This document shows, piece by piece, positions 1 to 9,377 of a stretch of DNA of 64,000 nucleotides (its first letter is position 1; each line of letters starts with the position of its first letter). A program made the position numbers and the translations under genes. Below the pieces are notes generated by a model. That model ran no database searches and was not told the DNA's origin. It saw only the letters and a program-made list of their open reading frames with translations. The stretch is from an uncultured Flavobacteriaceae bacterium (GTDB lineage: Bacteria > Bacteroidota > Bacteroidia > Flavobacteriales > Flavobacteriaceae): positions 62,001 to 126,000 of the forward strand of contig CANKYF010000008.1 in the NCBI GenBank assembly GCA_947487895.1, given 5' to 3'.

Positions 1-582
1 TTATTTGAAATAAATCCAGTTTTAAAAACAAGTGATGATAAAATTTTAGCAGTTGATGCTAAGGTTACTATTGATGATAACGCGCTTTACAGACATAAAG
101 ATTACGAAGCATTAAGAGATATACGTGAAGAAAACCCTATTGAGGTTGAAGCTAAAGAAGTAGGTTTAAACTATGTAGATTTAGATGGTAATGTAGGATG
201 TATGGTAAACGGTGCAGGTTTAGCAATGGGAACCATGGATTTAATTAAACAAGCTGGTGGTGAGCCTGCAAACTTTTTAGATGTTGGAGGTACTGCTGAT
301 GCTGCTCGTGTTGAAGCTGCTTTTAAAATAATTTTAAAAGATCCTGCTGTAAAAGCTATATTAATTAACATTTTTGGAGGTATTGTACGTTGTGATCGTG
401 TAGCTCAGGGTGTTATCGATGCATATAAAAACATGGGTAATATAGAAGTACCAATTATTGTTCGTTTACAAGGTACAAATGCAGATATAGCTAAAGAATT
501 AATAGATAATTCTGGATTAGCTGTATTAAGTGCTACAGAGTTCCAAGAGGCTGCAGATAAAGTTCAAGAGGTTTTATCTTAG
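1..582 (+). CDS. sucC: Succinyl-CoA synthetase (ADP-forming) beta subunit, C-terminal part
   Basis: This is the 3' end of sucC, open from the first base of the window in frame 1; the true start lies upstream. The enzyme interconverts succinyl-CoA and succinate with ATP formation in the TCA cycle, as a complex with SucD. The fragment of about 193 residues contains LFEINPV, the glycine-rich [15 protein letters not shown] segment, FLDVGGTAD and [11 protein letters not shown], all typical of the beta-subunit ligase domain that contacts the alpha subunit. The ORF-track start at 202 is an internal methionine. The gene ends in VQEVLS and is followed by a hairpin terminator; sucD is not adjacent downstream. 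The family assignment is secure. Confidence 0.96.
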   Translation, partial: LFEINPVLKTSDDKILAVDAKVTIDDNALYRHKDYEALRDIREENPIEVEAKEVGLNYVDLDGNVGCMVNGAGLAMGTMDLIKQAGGEPANFLDVGGTADAARVEAAFKIILKDPAVKAILINIFGGIVRCDRVAQGVIDAYKNMGNIEVPIIVRLQGTNADIAKELIDNSGLAVLSATEFQEAADKVQEVLS

Positions 583-613
583 AATCTTACTTATAATATT
601 TAAAATACTGAAA

Positions 614-643
614 AGTCATGTTTTTATAAACATGGCTTTTTTT
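614..643 (+). terminator. Rho-independent terminator after sucC
   Basis: A 7-bp stem (AGTCATG/CATGGCT, one G-T pair) with a 10-nt loop is followed by a run of seven T residues, starting about 30 bases after the sucC stop codon. Confidence 0.8.
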
Positions 644-741
644 GTGCGATTTTATTAGTAAAATGCTATAATTGTAGGATTTAATGTAACAAATGGTCGT
701 TTTAAAAGTCTTTATTGTATAAATCAATTAAAACGAACATC

Positions 742-1089
742 ATGAGAACATTTAAAATTTTGCTTTTAGTATTAGCTATCAACTTTACTAATTTCGCTTT
801 AGCAGAAATACCCAATCCATTACCCATTGATCACCAGCAAGAATTAATTCAAAAAGAGGTAAAGAAACTTTTGAAAAAACCAAATTTTGGAATTGAAAAA
901 GAAGAAACGGTTATTGTTAAAATCATTCTTAGTGAAAAAAATGAAATAGTAGTATTATCTGTTAATTCTAAAAATGAAAATCTTAATAGGTTCATTAAGC
1001 ATAAACTTAATTATAAAAAAGTACCAATTGGTATTTCTGGAAAGTACAAAAAGTATATTTTGCCAGTAAAATTCAAGGCAAAGAAATAA
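742..1089 (+). CDS. Small secreted protein of unknown function
   Basis: An exported protein of 115 residues. I chose the ATG at 742 (MRTFKILLLVLAINFTNFALA) over the track start at 715, which is a TTG, because the ATG gives a clean signal peptide with an ALA-type cleavage site. The mature part (about 95 residues) is lysine-rich and alternates predicted strands, with a run like ETVIVKIILSEKNEIVVLSV. Such small flavobacterial proteins can resemble the TonB C-terminal fold (an upper-strand pattern ending in a basic tail), but no diagnostic motif is present. It stands alone between two terminators, so it is probably monocistronic and periplasmic or surface-exposed. The function is not recognised. 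Confidence 0.7.
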   Translation: MRTFKILLLVLAINFTNFALAEIPNPLPIDHQQELIQKEVKKLLKKPNFGIEKEETVIVKIILSEKNEIVVLSVNSKNENLNRFIKHKLNYKKVPIGISGKYKKYILPVKFKAKK

Positions 1090-1093
1090 CTTG

Positions 1094-1125
1094 AAAAAAA
1101 GCAGTTTTAAGAACTGCTTTTTTTT
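1094..1125. terminator. Bidirectional-type terminator
   Basis: A hairpin (GCAGTT/AACTGC) flanked by an A-run on the left and eight T residues on the right lies directly after the small secreted protein gene. Confidence 0.82.
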
Positions 1126-1477
1126 GTGAATAATAATGCATTTCATCGATTTTGAAATAGGCATTAATGATTTCTAGCGTTTTTTAACATTGTAGATTGT
1201 CTGCTTTTTTATTTTTTGTAAAATTTAGTTGTTTATATGATTTATTCAGGTGTAATTTATTGGTATATAAGGGTTTGGGGTTATTTTGTTTTGTGGTTAA
1301 ATTAATGGAATGATTGATAAAACTCATGTTTTTTAGGTGAAATAACTTCATGGTAAGTTGAAATTATTGAAAACCACGACAAACTGTATTTCAATTTTCG
1401 ATGAGAGGGTTCATATCTACGATTATTTATTTATTCTTATTCTTAATTTTATGATATAATTAATTAATCCCTGAATA
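1126..1477. other. Intergenic stretch without a recognisable gene
   Basis: About 350 very AT-rich bases between the terminator and the TerB-like gene. No ORF with coding character, tRNA or strong hairpin was seen. It presumably contains the promoter of the downstream gene, but no clear TTTG-N19-TAnnTTTG pair was found. Confidence 0.5.
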
Positions 1478-1888
1478 ATGGTTAATAGAGTAGAAAAATT
1501 AAGTCTTTTATCAGAAATGATAGCATTTGCTTCTTATGACAAGGACATAAAGGAAATTGAATATAATTTTTTATTAGGTGTTGCAAAACAGCTGGATATT
1601 TCACGTGAAGATTTTGAATATTTAATAGAACACCCTGTAAACTATACACACTTAAAATCACATAGTGAACGTATTGTACAGTTTCATAGATTAGTTTTAT
1701 TAATGAATATAGAACAAGAAGAAGGAGAAACTAATTCTAAAGGAGCTATTAAGCTTTATAATTTTGGTTTAAGAATGGGGTTAAGTCATGAGTCAATTAC
1801 TAAAGTATTGTTCTTAATGGAAAGTTTTCCAAACAAAATTGTACCACCAGATGTACTAATAGATATATTCAAAACACAGTATAATTAA
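1478..1888 (+). CDS. TerB-like small helical protein
   Basis: A cytoplasmic protein of 136 residues with no signal peptide. It is predicted to be almost entirely alpha-helical and carries the layout of the tellurite-resistance TerB fold: an N-terminal helix with acidic residues (SLLSEMIAFASYDKDIKEIEY), a VAKQLDISREDFEYLIEHP turn, and a later helix LHRL/IVQFHRLVLLMN. The acidic residues could bind a metal, as in TerB. There are no other ter genes nearby, so a tellurite role is not supported; stand-alone TerB-like proteins of this size are common in flavobacteria and uncharacterised. It is convergent with uvrB and shares a terminator with it. Confidence 0.6.
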   Translation: MVNRVEKLSLLSEMIAFASYDKDIKEIEYNFLLGVAKQLDISREDFEYLIEHPVNYTHLKSHSERIVQFHRLVLLMNIEQEEGETNSKGAIKLYNFGLRMGLSHESITKVLFLMESFPNKIVPPDVLIDIFKTQYN

Positions 1889-1933
1889 AATAATCTGTTT
1901 AAGTTAATATTTAACATAGTGTTTTTTATAAAA

Positions 1934-1959
1934 GCTAAAAGCTTATACTTTTAGCTTTT
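1934..1959. terminator. Shared terminator between convergent TerB-like gene and uvrB
   Basis: Perfect 8-bp arms GCTAAAAG/CTTTTAGC with a 6-nt loop; the right arm and loop lie inside the last codons of uvrB, including its stop codon. T-runs follow on both strands. Confidence 0.75.
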
Positions 1960-3946
1960 CTAGTTTTTCTTGGTAAGCCTTTATATCATCTCTCAGTTTA
2001 GCCGCTTGCATAAAGTCTAGAGCCTTAGCAGCCTCTTCCATAAGTTTTCGTTTTTCTTTTATTTTTTTCTCTAGTTCAGGTTTGCTTAAATAGTCACTTT
2101 CAGGCTCTGCAGCTTTTAAAGCATCTAATTCATATTTATAAGTACTTACAGAATTTTTTGATAAAGCATTGTCTAGACTTTTGTTTAACGCTTTGGGTTT
2201 AAGGTTATTTTTAGTGTTGTATGCTATTTGCTTTTCGCGCCTGTAGTTAGTCTCGTCAATGGTTCTTTGCATGCTTTTGGTAATTTTATCTGCATACATT
2301 ATAGCTTTACCATTAATATTTCTAGCTGCTCTACCTACAGTTTGAGTTAACGAACGTGTAGAACGTAGAAACCCTTCTTTATCAGCATCTAAAATAGCTA
2401 CTAAAGATACTTCAGGTAAATCTAAACCTTCTCTTAATAAATTAACACCAACTAAAACATCAAATAAGCCTTTTCTAAGATCTTGCATAATTTCAACACG
2501 CTCAAGTGTATCAACATCACTATGAATATATCTACATCTAATTTGAATTCTATCTAGGTATTTGGTGAGTTCTTCAGCCATACGTTTAGTAAGTGTAGTT
2601 ACCAGTGTACGTTCATCTTTTTCAACACGTTGTTGTATTTCTTCAATTAAATCATCAATTTGATTTAAACTTGGACGAACTTCAATAATAGGATCTAATA
2701 ATCCTGTTGGACGAATAACCTGTTCTACATAAATACCATCTGTTTTTTGTAATTCATAGTCCGCAGGTGTAGCGCTTACATATATCACCTGATTTTGCAA
2801 AGCCTCAAACTCTTCAAATTTTAAGGGTCTATTATCCATAGCAGCTGGTAACCTAAAACCGTATTCCACCAAATTTTCTTTTCGGCTTCTATCTCCACCA
2901 TACATGGCATGAACTTGTGAAATGGTTACATGACTTTCGTCAACAACCATTAAATAATCATCAGGAAAATAGTCTAATAAGCAGAATGGACGCGTTCCAG
3001 CTTGTCTACCATCTAAATATCTTGAGTAGTTTTCAATACCTGAGCAATACCCTAATTCTCGTATCATTTCAAGATCAAATTCTGTGCGTTCTTTTAAACG
3101 TTTAGCTTCTAAGTGTTTTCCAATTTCTTTGAAATAGTCGTGTTGTTTTACTAAATCATCTTGTATGTCTTTAATAGCATTCTGCAATACTTCAGGTGAG
3201 GTTACAAACATATTAGCAGGATATATATTCAACCTTTCGTATTTTTCAATAACTTGATTTGTTTGAATGTCAAAGGATTCTATGTCTTCAATTTCATCAC
3301 CAAAAAAATGAACCCTGAAAGCATTATCTGCATAACTTGGAAATATATCTACCGTATCTCCTTTTATTCTGAAGTTCCCATGGTTGAATTCTGCTTCAGT
3401 TCTGGAATATAAACTTTGAACAAGTTGATGGAGTAGCTGCGTTCTTGAAATTTCTTGATCTCTTTCAATAGAAATTACATTCTTTTGAAATTCAATAGGG
3501 TTACCAATACCATACAAACATGAAACTGATGCTACCACTAATACATCTCTTCTCCCTGAAAGTAAAGAAGAGGTAGTACTTAAGCGCATTTTTTCAATTT
3601 CTTCATTTATAGAAAGATCTTTTTCTATATAAACCCCGGAAACAGGAATATATGCTTCAGGTTGGTAATAATCATAATAAGATACGAAATATTCAACAGC
3701 GTTATCAGGAAAAAATTGTTTGAATTCAGAATATAGTTGAGCCGCTAAAGTTTTATTATGTGCTAAAACTAATGTGGGTCTTTGCACTTCTTTTATAACA
3801 TTAGCCACGGTAAATGTTTTACCTGAACCAGTTACACCTAAAAGTGTCTGATACTTCTCATTAGTTGATATGCCTTCAACTAATTGTTTTATGGCTTCTG
3901 GTTGGTCTCCAGTAGGGTTAAAGTCTGATTCAATTTTAAATTTCAT
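1943..3946 (-). CDS. uvrB: Excinuclease ABC subunit UvrB
   Basis: UvrB is the damage-verifying helicase-like subunit of nucleotide excision repair; it is loaded by UvrA and positions UvrC for incision. The 667-residue length is normal. Visible features are Walker A GVTGSGKTFT (about residues 37-46), the damage-probing beta-hairpin YYDYYQPEAYIP (about 91-102), a DESH Walker B, the motif VI segment QTVGRAARN, and a C-terminal UVR coiled-coil for UvrC binding (EAAKALDFMQAAKLRDDI). The gene is transcribed alone on the minus strand, 77 bases from the start of the upstream adhesin stop codon, so read-through from the adhesin genes is possible. Confidence 0.98.
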   Translation of the reverse strand: MKFKIESDFNPTGDQPEAIKQLVEGISTNEKYQTLLGVTGSGKTFTVANVIKEVQRPTLVLAHNKTLAAQLYSEFKQFFPDNAVEYFVSYYDYYQPEAYIPVSGVYIEKDLSINEEIEKMRLSTTSSLLSGRRDVLVVASVSCLYGIGNPIEFQKNVISIERDQEISRTQLLHQLVQSLYSRTEAEFNHGNFRIKGDTVDIFPSYADNAFRVHFFGDEIEDIESFDIQTNQVIEKYERLNIYPANMFVTSPEVLQNAIKDIQDDLVKQHDYFKEIGKHLEAKRLKERTEFDLEMIRELGYCSGIENYSRYLDGRQAGTRPFCLLDYFPDDYLMVVDESHVTISQVHAMYGGDRSRKENLVEYGFRLPAAMDNRPLKFEEFEALQNQVIYVSATPADYELQKTDGIYVEQVIRPTGLLDPIIEVRPSLNQIDDLIEEIQQRVEKDERTLVTTLTKRMAEELTKYLDRIQIRCRYIHSDVDTLERVEIMQDLRKGLFDVLVGVNLLREGLDLPEVSLVAILDADKEGFLRSTRSLTQTVGRAARNINGKAIMYADKITKSMQRTIDETNYRREKQIAYNTKNNLKPKALNKSLDNALSKNSVSTYKYELDALKAAEPESDYLSKPELEKKIKEKRKLMEEAAKALDFMQAAKLRDDIKAYQEKLEKLKV

Positions 3947-4023
3947 ACGTCTTGTATTACCTAAAAATAGTAACGATTAAAATTACTTAAACATGATGAA
4001 CTTTAAGGTATGAAATATAAAAT

Positions 4024-7000
4024 TTATCGTTTTAAAGTGAAGTGGCCTGTATGTATTCTACCATCATCTCTAATAAATTTAAACCAGTAATCATCTGTTG
4101 GCATTGGACTTCCTTTAAATGTACCATCCCAACCGTCTTCAGAAGTATTTATTTGTTTTATTAATTTACCATATCTATCGAAAATTAATATTCGGCTTCC
4201 TCTTTCAAAAAAATCGTTTACACCAGTAATTTTCCATACGGGATTGTACATGTCTCCATTAGGCGTAAAGAATTTTGGATAACCAAGCACTGTAAATGGT
4301 ATAGAAACGACAGGGCAAACTTCTTCAATATCTTGTACTAATAATGTATAAATTCCAGGGGGCACATCTCTAAAAATAGTTTCTGGTTGATAAGGAAACT
4401 CTATGTTCCCATCTTCATCTATAAGAGAAAATTCATAGATGCTATTACCAATAATAGCAGGATCTTTTATACTTACTGTATTACTAGTTTGAAAATCATT
4501 TATGTCTAGATCATCAATTGTTATACTAGGTGGATCTGCTGCTTTTATATCAATAGTCCTTGATCTAGTGCATCCAGTACGTGTGTTAGTAATTGTTAAA
4601 GTATATTCACCGGATCCGTGTGTAAGTATGGTAGTTCTTGGTAAAATAAGGGTGTTGTCTACAGAAGTATTAGATTCAAATGTCCATTCATATGCGTAGG
4701 GATCAGGTGAGCTAGTTTCTACTGGTACTATATCATAAGGATCAAAAGGATTACCGCACAGAAGAATTTCTTCTTCTAAAGTAAATTCAGGAAGGGGATT
4801 TACAGTTAGATTTATCGTTGAAATGTCAGAACAAAATGAGTTAAGTGGATTTTCAACTTCTACAATAATTGTTTGATTTGAAGAAAATAAGGGGTTAGGT
4901 AAATCATTACTGCCAAAGACCAATTGACCATCAGAATCAGTATAAATAAAATTAATTATCATGTTAGGCTGATTTCCTAAGATTGTTGAGGAAAAATTAG
5001 TAGTATCGAAAGAAAATAAACCATCATCATCAATATCTCCAGCATCTCCATCACAAACTATTTGATCTGGAATAGTATTGTTGATAAAAGGCTGTATATC
5101 AACAATAAAGGTGATTGTTGTTTCGTTAGAGCAAGGGCCATTAGAGGCTTGGGTGTTATTGTTGGTAACAATTACAACGATCTCTTTAGTATAAGTTAAA
5201 AATACTGATTCAATAGGACTAACAACTGGTCTACCATCTGTATATTGTAAAGGTATATCGTCATTTCTGTCTGTGGTACCCACCGTATCAAAATAAGTAA
5301 TAGTTACAGTATTAGGGTCCTGTCCATTAAGAACATCAGCTTCTAGTGAAGATGTATCAAAGATAGATAAATGTTCTCCATTAATTGTTTGAGTTGAGCA
5401 TCTTCTATTAAAAAAGACTTGATTAGCAATTGGTAAAGCCTCAACATTTAAAAGATTAGTTAATTCTTCTAAACCTAGGCAGTCATTACCTAAGTTACTT
5501 TTTACACGTACCCAAATACTTTGTTGTCCTGTGGCATCTGTATTTCTGAAAATAGAATTAGAGATATCTGCGATTTCACTGATCTCTAATTCAGCATTTA
5601 ATCTGGATTCATAAAAATGTACAGTTACGGGTATAGTAGTAAAGACAGAGGTTTCGATTTCTGTTCTAATTCCTGATAAATCAAAGGAAGCAAAAAGACC
5701 TGTGTCAGCACTATCATCATCACATAAGAATAATGGTGTAGGGCTGTACGTGTTTAATGCTGCACTTGAAGGTGTTATTTCTAAATTTAAAGGCACTACA
5801 CTAAAACAATCATTAGTATCTGTTGCTCGTATCCAAATAGTTTCAAAAGGAGCAGACGTTAGGTCTACAAGATGATTACTTGCATCTGCTAACTCAGTAC
5901 CACCTGGGGTTTCTGCTTGAGTTTGGTCTGCGTAATAAGTAAAGACATAGCCATCTGCAGTCCAATTTGGGTAGATGACATCTTTAATCCAATCAAGTTC
6001 TAAATTGAATGAAGTTATACGATCATTAGTGTCATCATCACATTGCGTGTAGGGGTTTGAAGGTGTATTTAAAATAGGTAAAGGATTTACAGTTAATGTA
6101 GTTGAGTTAGAATATAAACCACAACTATTTCCTATTCTGTCTAATTTAGCCCTGTATTGATAATTATTAAAAGAGTTAGGAACATTACTAATTGTTAAAA
6201 TTGACGTTGTGTCATCTGAATAATTAGTAGGGTCATTAGCTAAAGTCCAATTAATTCCTCCATCTGTAGAAACTTCCCACTGATAAGTCTCAGCCTCTGG
6301 TGAAATAACACTTATCATTCCAGAATCGTTCAAACAAATAGATATATTATTTGAAGGTTGTGTTGTTATACTTATTGGTGAAAAATTTAAATAATCTGCA
6401 TCAGGTAAGGTATATCCATCTGGAGCATTTGTAACTAGCCCGTTAGCATCAATTCCAACAGCTATATTACCTAATCTACCATCTTCATCATCATCTGAAA
6501 AACCAGCTTCGATTACATCACTACAAGTATCTTCATCACTATCAGAATCTATGTATGAAAAGAAAGTATCTCCATCAAAATCATTCAAGGTATATCCAAT
6601 AATGTTGCTATCTGGCATAGTTTCAGCGGCATCTACCCACCCATTAACACCAAAATTAGGTCCATCTTCAACACCATCAAGATTGGTGTCAGATAAAGTT
6701 CCTAACTGGCCAGTTTCAATTAAATCATAGATACCATCATTATCACTGTCTAAATCATAAAAATCTAGAACACCATCACCATCAGTATCAATAGGAGGGA
6801 AGTTTATATCAAAAGCATCATCTAAGCCATCGTTATTTAGATCACCAATCAGAGATATAATAGCTCCAGAACGTTCTATAAGATCAGGTATGCCGTCATT
6901 ATCACTATCTAAATCTAATTCATCTTTTACACCATCATTGTCGTTATCTTTTTTAAAGCAAGTAAGAGATAAGTTTGCATTAAATGTAGATGTTTCTGTT

Positions 7001-9222
7001 GCATTATTTGTAAATATATGCTCAAAAGTAAAACCATCAACTGAGTTTGCAAAAAATTGAAAAGCAGTGTTACCATTTGGTGTTGGGTTAATGGTAAAAT
7101 GAATTTCAGAGCCTGATATTTGGGTTACTCCGCTTTCAAAAAGTCCATCAAAATTAGAATCCACTAATAACCTATTATCCGGATCTACAAGTGTAATGTT
7201 TTTAGTTGAAGGTAGTATTCTAACAACAAATATTTCTCCAGTTGTAGATGTGTTAATTAAACTTTCATGCTCTGTTAGTTTTATATTTACCACTTCATTA
7301 AAAGTGAAGTTATAATTTTCTTGGGTAGAAGAAGAACTGTTTATGACACTAGTGAAATTCCCATTAGCATCTCCATCTATATTCGCATTTGGACTAGTTG
7401 TTACATTGTCAACTATAGTATTAGGATTAGCAGGAGGATCTATAAAGTTAAGAATAGGATTAGTTTCATTGGAAATATCAATTCTTACATCACCTCTAGA
7501 TTCTGTACAATTTAATATGCCATCATTATCGTTATCTATATCTATATTGTCTATAATGCCATCATTATCAATATCATCAGGGCAAATACTTACGGGTATT
7601 TCTATAGATTCTAATGGACCACCATTACATGGTAATTCTCCAATAATTTTGTATTTCCCTGGTAAGTTGGGTTGTAAAGTTGCATTTGTTTCTCCAGATA
7701 ATACAGAGAAACCAGAACCATCATCAAATAGCCATTCAAAACTCTCAAAGTTTTGGGCATTTGAAACTTCTAATATTAAATTATTCCCAATACAGTTTCC
7801 TAAAGCAGTAAATTGTGTATCAAAAATAACTTCGGGTTTAGATTGAAACCCAGAATAAAAGCTACCAGAAGTAGCAGCGCCATTTACATTGAAGTAGGCT
7901 ACATATAATTCATCATCTCCTTGAACAGAAACATTGCCTGTTAAACTAGTAATTCTATATGTAACATAATCTGAATTTCCAGTAACGAAACTAGGTCCTA
8001 CAGAAGAAAAATTAGAAAGCGCTTGGTTATTAATAGTAACATTAGCTCCTTGTCTCGTTACAATTGTTACACCACCACTATATACTAAATTACCTATTCT
8101 ATCAATATTAGCAATGTTATCTATGTTTCCTCTAGTTTCACAACTTAAAGGAGGAACAAAGAACATACCTTGGTTAGCTTCAGAAGAGGATCCAACCCCT
8201 TGGTACATAAAAACATCGTCGCTAGTTTCTACATACATATTATTATTAGCACTATAATTATTACCTTCAATTACGTAATAATCTCCAGAATTAATAGTAG
8301 CTATTGGAGCATTTCCATTAATACTAATAGATGTATTGTCTGTGTGGGCAATAACTAATACATTTTCCCAATCATTATTTCCATCACCTTTCACAAATAT
8401 GTATTCATTACCTATTTTAGAAATACCTGCAATTTGGTCAATACCGTAATCTCTAGCTCCTCCATTATGAAAGCTTCCGTTTGCAGATCCACAATTAATG
8501 GCAATGGGTTTATCTGAAGTAACTAAAGCTCCTATTAGACCATCAGTTAGGTTTGGCAAATTCTGATCACTTTTAAGAGCTATTGTATAACTTTCTCCTT
8601 CATTTAGAGTTATAGTTATGGGAATGGAGCCCGTATAATTTTCTATGGTTAATCCCGAAGGTAAATCATTAAAGTTAACTGTTGTAGCATCTTCAGTAGC
8701 CATAACCGATACAAAACTTAAATAATTATCAAAGCCTGAAGGGTTTCCTATATCTTCATTTGTATAAGTTCCTATTCTAAAGGTGGTATCAAGAGCTGAA
8801 ATTCCTTTACTCACCAATGCTCCTGCTTGTGCGCCACCAGCGTTCATTCTAACTGATACATAAATAGGTGCTTCGGCTTCAATAATGTAGCCTTTATTGT
8901 TTTTGATCAAACTGCTTTCATCTGAATTTACAAATAATTGGGTGTCATAGCCATTACCAATGCTCTCTACTTGAGGCGTAGTATTTGAAACGGTACCATT
9001 TATTTCATTTGCAGGGTTTCCTACAGGTGTAACAGTGTATGGTACTTGAGAATTATTGGAAGTTGATATGTAAATCCATTGATCTTGCGGATTTGCATTG
9101 TTAGGTCCACTTGTTAAAGGTGGAATATAATGCTTTGTACTAAGCTGTGCGTGAATGTTATTTGAAAAAGAGAGTATAGCAAAAACTATTAGCAGGTTTC
9201 TAATGAAGGAGCTAGTTTGCAT
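4024..9222 (-). CDS. Giant T9SS type-B sorting domain protein with IgGFc-binding-like N-terminus and TSP3 repeats
   Basis: A secreted or cell-surface protein of 1732 residues. The signal peptide covers residues 1-26 (ending NNIHAQ). Residues about 40-460 resemble the N-terminal domain of IgGFc-binding proteins (QDQWIYISTSNN, VYVSVRMN, then GGARDYGIDQIAGISKIGNEYI). Several thrombospondin type-3 calcium-binding stretches follow (DNDNDGVKDELDLDSDNDG). After an Ig-like segment there are about four modules beginning QCDDD/LCDDD...FDL, also found in the three neighbouring proteins. The last 80 residues form the gliding-motility/type-B C-terminal signal (KFFTPNGD, FDRYGKLI, GWDGTF, DDYWFKF, GHFTLKR). 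It is probably an adhesin; the ligand is unknown. Confidence 0.9.
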   Translation of the reverse strand: MQTSSFIRNLLIVFAILSFSNNIHAQLSTKHYIPPLTSGPNNANPQDQWIYISTSNNSQVPYTVTPVGNPANEINGTVSNTTPQVESIGNGYDTQLFVNSDESSLIKNNKGYIIEAEAPIYVSVRMNAGGAQAGALVSKGISALDTTFRIGTYTNEDIGNPSGFDNYLSFVSVMATEDATTVNFNDLPSGLTIENYTGSIPITITLNEGESYTIALKSDQNLPNLTDGLIGALVTSDKPIAINCGSANGSFHNGGARDYGIDQIAGISKIGNEYIFVKGDGNNDWENVLVIAHTDNTSISINGNAPIATINSGDYYVIEGNNYSANNNMYVETSDDVFMYQGVGSSSEANQGMFFVPPLSCETRGNIDNIANIDRIGNLVYSGGVTIVTRQGANVTINNQALSNFSSVGPSFVTGNSDYVTYRITSLTGNVSVQGDDELYVAYFNVNGAATSGSFYSGFQSKPEVIFDTQFTALGNCIGNNLILEVSNAQNFESFEWLFDDGSGFSVLSGETNATLQPNLPGKYKIIGELPCNGGPLESIEIPVSICPDDIDNDGIIDNIDIDNDNDGILNCTESRGDVRIDISNETNPILNFIDPPANPNTIVDNVTTSPNANIDGDANGNFTSVINSSSSTQENYNFTFNEVVNIKLTEHESLINTSTTGEIFVVRILPSTKNITLVDPDNRLLVDSNFDGLFESGVTQISGSEIHFTINPTPNGNTAFQFFANSVDGFTFEHIFTNNATETSTFNANLSLTCFKKDNDNDGVKDELDLDSDNDGIPDLIERSGAIISLIGDLNNDGLDDAFDINFPPIDTDGDGVLDFYDLDSDNDGIYDLIETGQLGTLSDTNLDGVEDGPNFGVNGWVDAAETMPDSNIIGYTLNDFDGDTFFSYIDSDSDEDTCSDVIEAGFSDDDEDGRLGNIAVGIDANGLVTNAPDGYTLPDADYLNFSPISITTQPSNNISICLNDSGMISVISPEAETYQWEVSTDGGINWTLANDPTNYSDDTTSILTISNVPNSFNNYQYRAKLDRIGNSCGLYSNSTTLTVNPLPILNTPSNPYTQCDDDTNDRITSFNLELDWIKDVIYPNWTADGYVFTYYADQTQAETPGGTELADASNHLVDLTSAPFETIWIRATDTNDCFSVVPLNLEITPSSAALNTYSPTPLFLCDDDSADTGLFASFDLSGIRTEIETSVFTTIPVTVHFYESRLNAELEISEIADISNSIFRNTDATGQQSIWVRVKSNLGNDCLGLEELTNLLNVEALPIANQVFFNRRCSTQTINGEHLSIFDTSSLEADVLNGQDPNTVTITYFDTVGTTDRNDDIPLQYTDGRPVVSPIESVFLTYTKEIVVIVTNNNTQASNGPCSNETTITFIVDIQPFINNTIPDQIVCDGDAGDIDDDGLFSFDTTNFSSTILGNQPNMIINFIYTDSDGQLVFGSNDLPNPLFSSNQTIIVEVENPLNSFCSDISTINLTVNPLPEFTLEEEILLCGNPFDPYDIVPVETSSPDPYAYEWTFESNTSVDNTLILPRTTILTHGSGEYTLTITNTRTGCTRSRTIDIKAADPPSITIDDLDINDFQTSNTVSIKDPAIIGNSIYEFSLIDEDGNIEFPYQPETIFRDVPPGIYTLLVQDIEEVCPVVSIPFTVLGYPKFFTPNGDMYNPVWKITGVNDFFERGSRILIFDRYGKLIKQINTSEDGWDGTFKGSPMPTDDYWFKFIRDDGRIHTGHFTLKR

Positions 9223-9377
9223 TTTTATGTTTTTATTTGTTGTATAGTAAGGTTCTAAAAAGAACTAATCATCTAAAATAACTATTTAATTTTTTCTTAG
9301 ACACTTATCAGTATTAAAAGGTTTAAATTTTTAGAAAAATTGCGAAAAACGTATAGTTAATATTCTAAAATAGTAAG

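Noticed and set aside
171-371. Minus-strand 66-aa ORF over sucC
   Set aside because: Antisense to a conserved metabolic gene; shadow frame.
6440-7560. Microsatellite-like runs of ATCATTATC
   Set aside because: They encode the aspartate-rich TSP3 motifs of the adhesin and are codon-level repeats, not independent elements.
7343-7846. 167-aa plus-strand ORF inside the 1732-aa adhesin gene
   Set aside because: It is fully antisense to a long gene, has a serine/leucine/isoleucine-rich shadow composition and no own signal; a frame shadow.
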